From contig NASX01000014.1 of the NCBI GenBank assembly GCA_002085155.1, positions 1 through 64,000 of the forward strand: a stretch of 64,000 nucleotides of DNA. The letters run 5' to 3'. Positions within the stretch are counted from its first letter, which is position 1; each line of letters starts with the position of its first letter. The position numbers and the translations under genes were made by a program. This document shows, piece by piece, positions 1 to 9,274 of the stretch. The notes beneath the pieces are model-generated. The model saw only the letters and a list, made by a program, of their open reading frames with translations, had not been told where the DNA came from and ran no database searches. Source of the DNA: Sorangiineae bacterium NIC37A_2 (lineage in GTDB: Bacteria > Myxococcota_A > Polyangia > Polyangiales > Polyangiaceae).

Positions 1-3000
1 CGCTTGGGCAATAGTCCGAACGAGTTCTTCATCGGTCCGGAAACCGCCGACGAGCCGCCGATACCGCACAATGGCTACAAGGACGCTCAGTGCCGTGTAA
101 AGCGACAAGCAGCGCGCTTTCGCCTGTACTCCTATGACGAAAATGGCGCCGTCATCAAGGAGATCACCTCCGCTGACGCAGACATCGTTTGGAAGGTCGA
201 ACTAGCCAACCGCAAGGGCAGTGGTGCTAGGTTTAGTGGTGGAGGGACGCGCAACGCGAGCATCACCGGGAACAACCGGGACTTGCTCGATATCAAGCCC
301 GGCGAAAAGGCGATCAGCGGCGCGAACGAAGTCGTTGATCTCAACGGAAGTTTTCAGGTCGTTCCTCACGGGGCCATGTCCGTCCACCTTGGACAGCTGC
401 GCATGGATCCCGAAGGGCATTTGCTTGTGCTGGGCGGACGGGGGATCTCCGCCTCGCCGACGACCACCAACGTGAGCAGTTGGAGCGACAATGACACTTG
501 GCACGATGACGTGAGCGATGGTCGCGTCCGTGCCACGGTCACGATGCACGGCACGGGAGAGGTCTTCGAAGCCATTGCCGCCTGGGTCATCGTAGCCCCG
601 CCCAAGTTCGCGCCACCGATCTATAACGCCATCACCCTCTACGACACGATCTATCAGTTCTGCCGGCAGCTTCCGCCGGGGCATCCCGCGAAGGTCGATT
701 TGCCCCCCCAGTGCAGCTTTCGGCGGGATATCTACCCGATTCTCCAGGCGGCCAAAGACGTCCACGGTGTGGTCAACGTCGGCGGCGCGCACAGCAGCAT
801 CAACCCGGATCAGTATCCGCTCTCTCTTTCGCAAAGGGCCCTCGTGTTCGGATTCCTCCGCGGCCCGGGCGGTTCCCAGACGATGCCAAAGCTGCAGCAG
901 TCGCCTCCTCTCACCCAGACTCAGTACGACCAACTCACGCGCTGGAAGGACGACGCGCCGAGCTTTGTGAATGATTGGGACCCAGCCCTGCCGCCGACCC
1001 CGCTCACGCCTGATGCGCTCGACCGTGGCCCACTCACGCACTGTGTCGGCGCCACCTTTTTCCCGGGGATCGAGGCGGGCGCCTTCGTCACTTCGTCGGC
1101 GGATATCTATATGGAGCCGCTTCGGTTCGATCCGAATGTTGTCCAACCGGGAGACGTGACCAGGCGCATGGCCCTGCCGTGGCAGGCGGATTTCAAAGCA
1201 TGTGGCGGCGCTTCGATTCCCTGGTGGCCTGTGAACCGCCCCACTCAGGTCCACCCGCAGACGAACCCAACAGGGTATGAAGATTGGGACGTGGACATCG
1301 GAAGTCTCACGGAGATGGTCAGCGAATGGCACCAGGCGGGTTTTGTCGTGCGCAGCGGGGCGACCCTCCTCTTGAGCGAGAAGTGCGCGGCTGCGAGCGT
1401 CGTCCTGCTCACGCCCGAGCTCGACTTCGGAGATGTGCAAATGAATCCCCTCGAGCAACCCGGCCAGATGGCGTTGCCGGTGACCTTCGAGGTGCAGGCT
1501 CCCAGCTCAAGCGTTACCTTGAAGATCGAAGGTGGCCCGGCGCCAGCGGCGTTCTCGACGCTCGGAGCGACGGAGGTGACAGTGGGCCCCACAGGCCCCG
1601 TCCCCGCTAAGGTCTACCTTTGGATTCTGTTCACGACAGGCACGTTGAACCAGACTGTGCTCGGGAGCGTCACGGTGGAGCAGACGGGGTCGAGCTCATC
1701 GTGGACGATTCCACTGATCGCCAAGACCGTCGCGCGCCAGAAAACGGCTGTCTGCTTGGTCCTTGACCGGTCAGGGAGCATGGGGGAGATGAGCGGCTCC
1801 GTCACGAAGATGCAAGCGCTCCACCAGGCTGCGCATCTGTTCCTGCATACTGCGCTCGCGGGGGACGGGGTCGGTCTTGTCTCCTATAACGCTGACGCTG
1901 TTGCTCATGGGAGCTCGGTGACAGAACTGGACGCCCTCGGGTCCTTCGCCGGCCCTCGAGAGGCTCTGAGCAGCATCGTCAACGGGCTCGTCCCCTCCGG
2001 AAGTACATCGATCGGTGACGGCCTGGAGCAGGCCGTGAACATGCTCAGTCAATCGGCGGGCTACGCGCGCAAAGCGACCGTAGTGCTGACGGACGGCATG
2101 GAAAATGCCCCGAAGTTTATCCGGGACGTGGCTGGTGCCGTCACGAGTCAAACCTTCGCGATTGGATTTGGGAACGCCTCGAACATCAACGTCTCGACGC
2201 TCACTACCCTGACAGGGAACCAAGGAGGGTACCTTCTCGTCACCGGACCCGTCACGGACGACAACCAATTCCTGCTCAAGAAGTACTTTCTCCAAGTGCT
2301 GGCGGGCGTCAGTAACGCGGACATCGTGCTCGATCCCACGGGGCGCGTCATTGCTGGCCAGATCCATCGGATCCCCTTCCACCTGAGCGAAGACGACTAC
2401 GGCGTTGACGCGATCCTTCTCTGTCAACCCATGCGCTCAGTCGTCTTGGGACTTGAGACGCCGGCGGGAGAAATCCTGACGTTCTCCGACGCGGACGGTG
2501 CGGCGCTTCAAATGACGCGAACGGAAGGTCACGCGGTGCTCCGGCTTCGTCTGCCGGTGCTCTTCACGGAGCGAGCAGCCCATGCCGGTCTGTGGCATGT
2601 GCTCTTTGGAATGCCCGCTCGCGGCCAAGGGCCCGACGTGGCAGCGTCAGTTGTGACCCACGACGCGTTCCCCGAGAGGATCGCGACACGGACAGGGTAT
2701 GTGCCGTCGACGCGCGTCACCGAGCAGGGCGGCGACAAAGGACTGCTGATCTCGCTGATGAGCGCGCCGAAGCCCGACGAGGCCGCTCAAGTGCAGAGGG
2801 AGCGGTTACAACAACGCGCGGCGCTCATCGCCGCCGAGCGCGCCCAGGCAGCGCCTCCCGTTGTGAGGCCGGCGAGTCCGGCGGCGGAGCCCGCGCCCCG
2901 GGCCGTTGAGCTGGGTCCCCCATACTCCGTCTTGGTCCACGTGTACTCGGCGCTCAAGCTTCGGGCCGAGCTTGTACAGAAAGACTTCGAGCCGGGTGCG

Positions 3001-3579
3001 CGGGTGGGCATCGTGGCACGGCTCAGTCGCGTAGGGGTGCCCTTCGATGGATCAGCGCAGATCTTCGCTGAGGTGAGCCCTCCCCAAGGAGTCGCTGTGA
3101 CTGTCAGTCTCGAAGCCCGTCCTGACGGCCATTGGGAAGGAGAATTCGTCGCGAACGAGGTCGGTGTCTACCGCGTCCGCGTGCGAGCGACTGGAACGAA
3201 TGTCCGCCATCAACCGTTTACTCGTGAGCTCACGCTGACGGCCAGCGTCGCGCGCGGCGCCAACTCCTATCAGCCGCCGGCGAGCGGAGAAGGTTCAGGG
3301 GGTGGTGGCGGTTCCTCGGGCGGCGGTTCGCCCAACCCCGGCGGCGATCACGGCCGGGAGAAGCTCTGCGCGAGCTGGCTTTGCATGCTCGAAAATGGGC
3401 TGTTCTCTGAGTCCTTCGAGAAAGCGCTCCAGCGCATCGGTATCAACCTAGACGTGGCTCGAAAGTGCCTGAGAAAACACTGCCAAACGGGCTCGAGCAC
3501 GGCCGAGGTCGACACCATCCTGCGAGCCTTCGAGCAGGTTTTCGTGGCGACTCGCGACGGCGAGTCGAGGGGAGATTGA
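1..3579 (+). CDS. LodA-like CTQ quinoprotein oxidase fused to a VWA domain, 5' partial
   Basis: The N-terminal part matches the LodA/GoxA family of cysteine-tryptophylquinone amino-acid oxidases. GNSPNEFFIGPE, VKRQAARFRLY and WVIVAPPKFAPP are family blocks, and residues about 345-450 carry THCVGATFFPG, ALPWQADFKAC and WWPVNRP. Counting the codon at base 4 as 1, the candidate cofactor Cys is C400, with D396 four residues before it. Family members normally start about 25 residues further upstream (IHPAIGIAR), so the gene enters from outside the window and the TTG at base 4 is an internal Leu codon. A beta-sandwich (about 460-578) leads to a VWA domain with MIDAS residues D588, S590, S592, T668 and D697. 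Then come an Ig-like domain (about 975-1085), a Gly/Ser linker and a Cys-containing tail. The LodA assignment is strong. The substrate is unknown, and which Trp pairs with C400 is not settled. Confidence 0.85.
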   Translation, partial: RLGNSPNEFFIGPETADEPPIPHNGYKDAQCRVKRQAARFRLYSYDENGAVIKEITSADADIVWKVELANRKGSGARFSGGGTRNASITGNNRDLLDIKPGEKAISGANEVVDLNGSFQVVPHGAMSVHLGQLRMDPEGHLLVLGGRGISASPTTTNVSSWSDNDTWHDDVSDGRVRATVTMHGTGEVFEAIAAWVIVAPPKFAPPIYNAITLYDTIYQFCRQLPPGHPAKVDLPPQCSFRRDIYPILQAAKDVHGVVNVGGAHSSINPDQYPLSLSQRALVFGFLRGPGGSQTMPKLQQSPPLTQTQYDQLTRWKDDAPSFVNDWDPALPPTPLTPDALDRGPLTHCVGATFFPGIEAGAFVTSSADIYMEPLRFDPNVVQPGDVTRRMALPWQADFKACGGASIPWWPVNRPTQVHPQTNPTGYEDWDVDIGSLTEMVSEWHQAGFVVRSGATLLLSEKCAAASVVLLTPELDFGDVQMNPLEQPGQMALPVTFEVQAPSSSVTLKIEGGPAPAAFSTLGATEVTVGPTGPVPAKVYLWILFTTGTLNQTVLGSVTVEQTGSSSSWTIPLIAKTVARQKTAVCLVLDRSGSMGEMSGSVTKMQALHQAAHLFLHTALAGDGVGLVSYNADAVAHGSSVTELDALGSFAGPREALSSIVNGLVPSGSTSIGDGLEQAVNMLSQSAGYARKATVVLTDGMENAPKFIRDVAGAVTSQTFAIGFGNASNINVSTLTTLTGNQGGYLLVTGPVTDDNQFLLKKYFLQVLAGVSNADIVLDPTGRVIAGQIHRIPFHLSEDDYGVDAILLCQPMRSVVLGLETPAGEILTFSDADGAALQMTRTEGHAVLRLRLPVLFTERAAHAGLWHVLFGMPARGQGPDVAASVVTHDAFPERIATRTGYVPSTRVTEQGGDKGLLISLMSAPKPDEAAQVQRERLQQRAALIAAERAQAAPPVVRPASPAAEPAPRAVELGPPYSVLVHVYSALKLRAELVQKDFEPGARVGIVARLSRVGVPFDGSAQIFAEVSPPQGVAVTVSLEARPDGHWEGEFVANEVGVYRVRVRATGTNVRHQPFTRELTLTASVARGANSYQPPASGEGSGGGGGSSGGGSPNPGGDHGREKLCASWLCMLENGLFSESFEKALQRIGINLDVARKCLRKHCQTGSSTAEVDTILRAFEQVFVATRDGESRGD

Positions 3580-3588
3580 GAGAGTTAG

Positions 3589-4947
3589 GTGTCGAATTGT
3601 GCCCTTCCATCGGTCGACTTTGATGTCGTGATCGCGGGCGGTGGCCCGGCTGGCTTGTGCACTGCGCTCGAGCTTCGTCGGTGGGGCCACCGCGTTTGCG
3701 TGGTCGAGCGGGGCTCCTTCGAGGAGCCTCGCATCGGCGAACATCTGAGTGCCCGAGGTGTCTCGCTTGTCGCATCCATGGGACTTGGTTCCCATTGGGA
3801 CCCGAGCGAGCACCTCCCCAGTCCCGGCATGATCTCCGTCTGGGGAGGGGCGGAGCCGGTCGATCTCCCCGCTTTTTTTCGCCCTGAAGGGGCAGGTGTT
3901 CACATCGCCAGGCCTGCTTTTGAACAAGGTCTTGCTCTGGCTCTGATGGAGCGCGGCGGAGAGGTGCGAACGAGATCGCGGCTGGAAGCAATTCGGCGAG
4001 AGGGGGACGTCTTCGCGATCGAGGTGCATTCCCTGGGCAAGAGCGAGGAGCTCTTTGCTCGTTTTTTAGTCGACGCCACGGGCCGACCGGCGGCGATTGC
4101 GCGCCGTCTCGGACGAAAGGTCGTTCATCGTGACAGATTGATCGGCCTTTGCGCATCGAGCCCAGGAGCGCACCGGGTGTTAGAGCCCATGGTTGAGGCG
4201 ACGCCCGCGGGGTGGTGGTACTCATCGTCGATCCCCGACGGGAGGGCTATCGCTATTTACTTCACGGACGCCGACCTGCGCGAAGGTGAGACGCTGAGCG
4301 AGACCTGGGCTCGAGCGCTCATGGAAACGTCGCTCTCGCGGAGCAGGTTGGGCGAAGAGGCCAGAGCGTGGCGACCGCGTGGCATTGATGCTGGGACGCA
4401 ATCGCTCGGAGGTCCTCCCGCCCTGGGGTGTGTGGCGGTGGGCGATGCCGCTCTCGCTCTCGATCCGCTGTCCTCATCCGGTCTGACTCGAGCCATTGAA
4501 GGCGGAAAAATGGCTGCTCTGGCTTTGCATCGTGCCGGCGGCGGCGATCTCGGTGCTCTCGCCCGCTATGAAAGCGAGCTGGGGAGTGCGCTCCGGGAAC
4601 ATCAGGCCGGAAAGGCTAGGTACTATGGCCTCGAGACTCGCTTTTTGGATGAGCCATTTTGGCAGCGCCGCCATGCTCTCCGCGCTCCGATCGCTCGGAT
4701 CCTCTCACCGAAGGACGAGCTTTGCTGGGGGTTGGAAGATGCAGCGGTCCTTCCGCTCGCGTCGTTGACGCCGGACATTCCGGTTTCAATCCTCCGAGAC
4801 CTCGCTGAAAAGCCCTGCTCGGCGCGCTGCTTGGCCGAGACTCTCCGTTCTCTCTACCAGTACGACGACACGGAGATCGTGCAACTCCTCCACGCCCTCG
4901 TCCATTCGCGCAGCCTTAGGGTCCTCGGTGGTGGGTGGGGCGCGTGA
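3589..4947 (+). CDS. LodB-like FAD-dependent oxidoreductase
   Basis: This is a 452-residue flavoprotein of the tryptophan-halogenase/geranylgeranyl-reductase fold. It has the dinucleotide-binding GGGPAG at residues 17-22, ERGSFEEPRIGEHL after it, and the second FAD motif VGDAALALDPLSSSG near residue 285. LodA-family oxidases need a partner flavoprotein, LodB, to build their tryptophylquinone cofactor. LodB genes normally lie directly beside lodA, and this gene starts nine bases after the LodA-like gene ends. The start is GTG at 3589, preceded by a purine-rich stretch (gggagattgagag). The adjacency and fold make a cofactor-maturation role the best guess. A stand-alone hydroxylase or reductase is the alternative. 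Confidence 0.78.
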   Translation: MSNCALPSVDFDVVIAGGGPAGLCTALELRRWGHRVCVVERGSFEEPRIGEHLSARGVSLVASMGLGSHWDPSEHLPSPGMISVWGGAEPVDLPAFFRPEGAGVHIARPAFEQGLALALMERGGEVRTRSRLEAIRREGDVFAIEVHSLGKSEELFARFLVDATGRPAAIARRLGRKVVHRDRLIGLCASSPGAHRVLEPMVEATPAGWWYSSSIPDGRAIAIYFTDADLREGETLSETWARALMETSLSRSRLGEEARAWRPRGIDAGTQSLGGPPALGCVAVGDAALALDPLSSSGLTRAIEGGKMAALALHRAGGGDLGALARYESELGSALREHQAGKARYYGLETRFLDEPFWQRRHALRAPIARILSPKDELCWGLEDAAVLPLASLTPDIPVSILRDLAEKPCSARCLAETLRSLYQYDDTEIVQLLHALVHSRSLRVLGGGWGA

Positions 4948-5013
4948 CCCTCGGGCAACCGTGGTGTCAGCGCTCGCTTTTTTCCTCGACGCGGCTAGCT
5001 TTCGGGCAGCGAG

Positions 5014-6156
5014 ATGGCATCGGATTTGATTTGGGCAGCGGCCGATGCGACGGACGCCCTCGAGCGAGAATTTGCGGCGCTCGGGATGGAGGCGCGTGAG
5101 GTGGACGAGGGGCTTTTTGCTCTGCCGGAGCCGGAAGAGGGCGGAAGGCGCGCGCTGCCTCGGTTTGTCTTCTCGCGGCAAGTCCTGCCCGGAGCCACCG
5201 AGCTCCACGCTGAGTCGATTCGCGCCTTTGCGCGGGCCATCGTGGACGCGATTGTCGGGGTTTTTCCCGATGGGGCCCCTTGGTCTTTGCATGTTGTCCC
5301 TTTTGAGCCGGTGCCGCGGGGAGCGAGCCTGGGAGCCCGCGCTTCCCATCGCCGAGTGCGCTCGGAGCGACCTTCCGAAGCCGAGACGAGAAAGGGTAGG
5401 GTCCCTGCGGCGCGCTGCTCCTTCATCGAGGAGGCCGTCGTCGAGCTGCTCGGCGAGCGGCGTCGTCACCTTCTGCGCGCGCGTCGGACCGAGACGCGCC
5501 ACTTCAAGAGCGACGAGTCCGTCGTACAGCTCCTTCTGGTCGAGCCTGAACGGGGCTTCCTTTCCGTGGCGAAGGCCCCTTGGCCGTACGAACACCGGCA
5601 TCAGCTCTCCTTTTTCCCTGGTGGGAAAGCTCCCGTCGCCGTCGACAAACGGCCGCCGAGTCGCGCCTTCGCCAAGCTCATCGAAGCGGAAGAGCGCATG
5701 GGGCGACACATCGCCGTGGGCGACACGGTTGTCGACCTTGGGGCGGCGCCGGGAAGCTGGACCTTCGTGGCCGTTGAGCGGGGCGCTCGTGTGGTCTCTG
5801 TCGATCGTTCGGAGCTCCGTGCCGACCTCCTCGCGCACCCCCATGTGCGCTTCGTGCGAGGGGACGCGTTTCGTTTCGAGCCCGAGGCTACCGTGGATTG
5901 GCTCATCTGTGACGTGATCGCTCGCGCCGAACGCTCTGCGGAGCTCCTGTTGAAATGGCTCCGGCGCGGAAATTGTCGACACTTCGTGGTCACCTTGAAG
6001 GTCGACGACGAAGCGCCTGGGACTCTTCTTCAGGGCCTCGCGTCGGACCTCGCGGAGCTCAGTAGTGACTATTGGCTCCAGAAACTGACCGCCAACAAGA
6101 AGGAGGTTTGCGCTTTCGGGACGGCTCGTTCGGTGCGCGAGGATGCGCGGCGTTAG
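5014..6156 (+). CDS. rlmM: RlmM-like 23S rRNA 2'-O-methyltransferase
   Basis: This 380-residue protein has an N-terminal THUMP-like half and a C-terminal FtsJ/RrmJ-type methyltransferase. The SAM-binding motif I, DLGAAPGSW, is at residues 241-249. WLICDV supplies the motif IV Asp, and VTLKVDDE and the KW of LLLKWL fit the K-D-K-E arrangement of 2'-O-methyltransferases. Length and layout match RlmM (about 360 residues in gammaproteobacteria), which methylates C2498 of 23S rRNA. The family is reasonably clear; the exact nucleotide is inferred from E. coli. The stop codon overlaps the stop of the convergent solute-binding protein gene by four bases. Confidence 0.8.
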   Translation: MASDLIWAAADATDALEREFAALGMEAREVDEGLFALPEPEEGGRRALPRFVFSRQVLPGATELHAESIRAFARAIVDAIVGVFPDGAPWSLHVVPFEPVPRGASLGARASHRRVRSERPSEAETRKGRVPAARCSFIEEAVVELLGERRRHLLRARRTETRHFKSDESVVQLLLVEPERGFLSVAKAPWPYEHRHQLSFFPGGKAPVAVDKRPPSRAFAKLIEAEERMGRHIAVGDTVVDLGAAPGSWTFVAVERGARVVSVDRSELRADLLAHPHVRFVRGDAFRFEPEATVDWLICDVIARAERSAELLLKWLRRGNCRHFVVTLKVDDEAPGTLLQGLASDLAELSSDYWLQKLTANKKEVCAFGTARSVREDARR

Positions 6157-7238
6157 AACTCGAAGAGCACGAGGCCCAGCGCAGGTTGAAAACCTTCGGT
6201 GGTGCCGGGTTCGGGAGGCCTTGAGTTGTCGATGATCTTGTAGTTATCAGGGATGGCCTGCCAGCTCTCGTAGGCCCGACCCTCGATGACGAAGCGGGGA
6301 GCGCCGCTGCGTTTGCCGCTCGCAACTTGATAGCTTCGAAGCGGAGGCTCCGATCCGAGGGCGCGCCCGCTCGCGACGAGCTCAAGCTCACCGTCGCCAT
6401 CAATGTCCGTGGCGATCCAGCGCACTCCAAGGATGCGGTTGTACGTCCCGTCCTGGCTGAGCCCGAGGATCGCTTGGTTGAAGCGAGCGATGATCTCCGG
6501 AGCCGTGGGGAGATCCCGGCGAAGACCAAAGTGGAGGGGACGGCGGAGCAGGGGCGTCGTGCCGGTGACGAGGAGGAGCTCCGCCTTCTTCGCTTCGGAA
6601 GTGAAGAGGTGGTGGACGAGGAGCTCGTCGAGCAGGACGTAGTCGAGCTCTCCGCGGAGCAGCTTGCGCAGGTTTGCCTCATCGTCTGGGCCTCTTTGGA
6701 AGTCGACGCCGGGCGCGCCTTCGATCTCGGGCCCGTAGCCGTAATTGTCGACGATGCCGACCTTCTTGCCCTTCAGGTCCTCGAAGCGCTCAGCAGAGAC
6801 GTCAGCCCCGAGGCGACCTACAAGCATCAGCCGATTTTCGAGGTAGGGCTCGGAATAGAGGATGAATTTCTCGCGCTCGGGCGTTCTCCAGAGCGCTTCG
6901 GAGCCGTCAAAACGGCCCTGTTGAATGCCTTCGATGGCGTCCCCGAAGTCGACGATGGACGTCTGATGGGCGACGTTTGCGCGAGCGAGAGCCTGATGGA
7001 CCAGGTCGAGGGCGAGGTGAGGTTTGCCCGGCACATCGGTGTAAGGGGCCCAGACGCTGGAGGCGAGAGCGAGCGTTATGCTCTCCGGATCTTGCCGAAG
7101 CGGGGCGCTCTGCGGTTTTGCGGTGGAGGTGGCCGCCCCGGCGGCTGCCTCGGGCCCAGTCTTGTTGCAGGCTGGGATGGTCAAGAGGAGCGCGGCCCAA
7201 GCGAGAGCACGGCGGAGGCCGCCCGATCCGAGAAACAT
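6153..7238 (-). CDS. Family 3 extracellular solute-binding lipoprotein
   Basis: The true start is taken as the ATG at 7238, because it opens a lipoprotein signal (LLLTIPAC, acceptor C24); the longer frame upstream has no sense as a leader. The 361-residue product then shows an amino-acid-type periplasmic binding domain: SVWAPYTDVPGK, LWRTPEREKFILYSEPY, LKGKKVGIVDNYGYG and RGELDYVLLDEL. These are the usual landmarks of the family that feeds polar amino-acid ABC transporters. No permease or ATPase gene is next to it, so it may serve a transporter encoded elsewhere or act as a sensor. After about residue 290 the tail (DIDGDGELELVASG) looks like a small extra domain. Confidence 0.75.
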   Translation of the reverse strand: MFLGSGGLRRALAWAALLLTIPACNKTGPEAAAGAATSTAKPQSAPLRQDPESITLALASSVWAPYTDVPGKPHLALDLVHQALARANVAHQTSIVDFGDAIEGIQQGRFDGSEALWRTPEREKFILYSEPYLENRLMLVGRLGADVSAERFEDLKGKKVGIVDNYGYGPEIEGAPGVDFQRGPDDEANLRKLLRGELDYVLLDELLVHHLFTSEAKKAELLLVTGTTPLLRRPLHFGLRRDLPTAPEIIARFNQAILGLSQDGTYNRILGVRWIATDIDGDGELELVASGRALGSEPPLRSYQVASGKRSGAPRFVIEGRAYESWQAIPDNYKIIDNSRPPEPGTTEGFQPALGLVLFEF

Positions 7239-7443
7239 AGCCCTGGAACCTACCACGATTGTCCGGGAGCGTCGTGAGCGACAGTGCGCGGGGAGCGCAC
7301 AGATCGCGAAGTTTCCTTCGCGTGTCTCGCCTGTATGCGGCGCTGTTCCGATGCCTGAGCCTGTGGAGCGGCGGGAAATTTTTCGTCCGAGGGGGGGGCT
7401 GTGCGCTCCGGATGGGCGCAATTTCATGGTACCCGGCGAGAGC

Positions 7444-9219
7444 ATGCCCCACGAGACGGAGCTCCTTGCGATTCTGGCCGGAGGTCTCGGCCTGGCTTTC
7501 TTGTTTGGTCTGGTAGCGGCTCGCCTGAAACTTCCGCCCATTCTCGGGTACCTCATCGCCGGCATGGCGATCGGCCCCTTCACGCCGGGTTATGTCGCTG
7601 ACGTTGGGCTGGCGAGTCAGCTCTCTGAGATCGGCGTGATCTTGCTCATGTTTGGGGTCGGTCTTCACTTTTCTGTGGACGACCTGCTCTCGGTGCGACG
7701 CATCGCTGTACCAGGTGCGATCGGTCAGATCGCTGTCGCAACGGTGATCGGCGCCACCTTAGCCCATCTCTGGGGGTGGAGCTGGGGCGCGGGAATTGTT
7801 TTCGGTCTCTCTCTGTCCGTGGCGAGCACGGTGGTGCTCTTGCGGGCCCTTGAGGCGCGTAGTGTCCTCGATTCGGCGGACGGACGCATCGCCGTCGGTT
7901 GGCTGATCGTTGAAGACCTCGTGACGGTGCTCGCGCTTGTGCTCCTTCCGGCGATGGCACCGATGTTGCGCGGAGAGGCGTCGTTTGAGCCCGCCTCCCT
8001 CGGTAAGGTCTTCGGGGTGACGGCGCTCAAGGTCGGCGCCTTCATTGGCCTGATGCTCCTCGCCGGTCGGCGCATCGTGCCTTGGATTCTTGGAAAGGTC
8101 GTGGGCACCGGGTCGCGGGAGCTGTTTACGCTCGCCGTGCTCGCGGTTGCGCTCGGGATTGCGGTGGGCGTCGCAGGCGCCTTCGGAGTTTCCTTTGCGC
8201 TCGGCGCTTTCTTTGCGGGGATCGTCGTCTCCGAATCGGACTTCAGCCACGAGGCCTCGACCAACGCCCTCCCTCTTCAAGACGCTTTTGCTGTCTTGTT
8301 CTTCGTCTCGGTAGGCATGCTGTTCGATCCTCGGGTGCTCTTTGAACACCCGGGGCGACTTGTATCAGCGCTCGCAGTTGTGCTGTTCGCGAAGTCGATC
8401 GCCGCCATGATCATCGTCTTGGCCTATCGCTACAGCGTCCATACGTCGCTGACGATTGCTGCGAGCTTGGCGCAGATCGGAGAATTTTCGTTCATCTTGG
8501 TGGCGCTTGGGGTGAGCTACGGGCTCGTCCCGAAAGAAGCGCAGAGCTTGGTCGTCGCGGTGGCGATTCTCTCGATCGCCCTCCATCCCCTCGTCTTCCG
8601 TGTCGTTGACCCTCTCAACAATTGGATTCGCGCTCGGCGGGGCCTCGTGGAGGTCATCGAACGACCCGCGGGCGAGATTGCGGATCTGCCGACTGGATTT
8701 ACGGACGAAGAACTCGTCAACCACGTCGTCGTGATCGGATCAGGGCGCGTGGGGGGCCCCGTTTGCGAAGAACTCAAAAAACATGGCGTCCCCTACGTCA
8801 TCGTTGAGCAGAGCCGAGAGCGGACCGAACAGCTGCGCGCCACTGGGCTTCCCGTGATCTACGGCGATGCGAGCCGTCCAGAGGTCCTCGCCCACGCGCA
8901 TCTTGACCGCGCCAAGCTCGTGCTCGTGGCGGCTCCCGACGCCTTCCAGGCGCGCGCCACGCTCGCTCTCGCCAAATCTCTCAATCCTCAGATCGTTGCG
9001 GTCGTTCGTACCCACAGCGACGAGGAACGCGCCTGGCTCGAAGCGAACGGCGCCGACTACGCGATGGTCAGCGAGCGAGAGCTCGCCGTGAGCATGATCC
9101 GCTTTGCGCTCCGAGCCATGAATGCGAGCCATGACATGGCGGCGGTTGCCGAGCGCGTCCTGCACCCGTCGCTCTCCCCCGAAGAAATCCGCCACTCGCT
9201 GGTGTCCCGAGTGCCGTGA
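7444..9219 (+). CDS. Kef/YbaL-type monovalent cation:proton antiporter with RCK domain
   Basis: The product is a 591-residue inner-membrane protein. Residues about 1-385 form a CPA2 Na+/H+ exchanger domain with about 12 membrane segments (LKLPPILGYLIAGMAIGP, EIGVILLMFGVGLHFS, SVASTVVLLRALE). Residues about 415-540 form a TrkA-N/RCK domain whose Rossmann start is HVVVIGSGRVGGPV and which carries YGDASRPEVL. The family exports K+ or other cations in exchange for protons, gated by NAD(H) or glutathione ligands. The start used is ATG 7444. An in-frame ATG at 7426 would add six residues, and the longer reading frame back to 7078 runs through the neighbouring gene's signal peptide. No KefF/KefG ancillary gene is visible. 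Confidence 0.85.
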   Translation: MPHETELLAILAGGLGLAFLFGLVAARLKLPPILGYLIAGMAIGPFTPGYVADVGLASQLSEIGVILLMFGVGLHFSVDDLLSVRRIAVPGAIGQIAVATVIGATLAHLWGWSWGAGIVFGLSLSVASTVVLLRALEARSVLDSADGRIAVGWLIVEDLVTVLALVLLPAMAPMLRGEASFEPASLGKVFGVTALKVGAFIGLMLLAGRRIVPWILGKVVGTGSRELFTLAVLAVALGIAVGVAGAFGVSFALGAFFAGIVVSESDFSHEASTNALPLQDAFAVLFFVSVGMLFDPRVLFEHPGRLVSALAVVLFAKSIAAMIIVLAYRYSVHTSLTIAASLAQIGEFSFILVALGVSYGLVPKEAQSLVVAVAILSIALHPLVFRVVDPLNNWIRARRGLVEVIERPAGEIADLPTGFTDEELVNHVVVIGSGRVGGPVCEELKKHGVPYVIVEQSRERTEQLRATGLPVIYGDASRPEVLAHAHLDRAKLVLVAAPDAFQARATLALAKSLNPQIVAVVRTHSDEERAWLEANGADYAMVSERELAVSMIRFALRAMNASHDMAAVAERVLHPSLSPEEIRHSLVSRVP

Positions 9220-9241
9220 AGTCCTGAAGGGGCTCGAGGGC

Positions 9242-9267
9242 GGGCTCAGACGCTGCGGTCTCAGCCC
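9242..9267. terminator. Hairpin between convergent genes
   Basis: A 10-base stem, gggctcagac, pairs with gtctcagccc across a 6-base loop with a single central mismatch. It lies between the stops of the antiporter and the SGNH hydrolase, so it can serve both directions. There is no long T run, so termination is inferred from placement. Confidence 0.5.
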
Positions 9268-9274
9268 GGTGTCT

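Noticed and set aside
4-6. TTG at base 4 as the start of the first gene
   Set aside because: The codon is Leu in the LodA-family block RLGNSP, and the family has about 25 more N-terminal residues. The frame is open to base 1.
202-1458. 418-codon minus-strand frame
   Set aside because: It lies wholly opposite the LodA domain, is Arg-rich and has no recognisable motif. A GC-rich antisense shadow.
7078-7443. 122-codon extension of the antiporter gene
   Set aside because: It runs over the divergent lipoprotein's signal peptide and lacks antiporter character. The family begins near ATG 7444.
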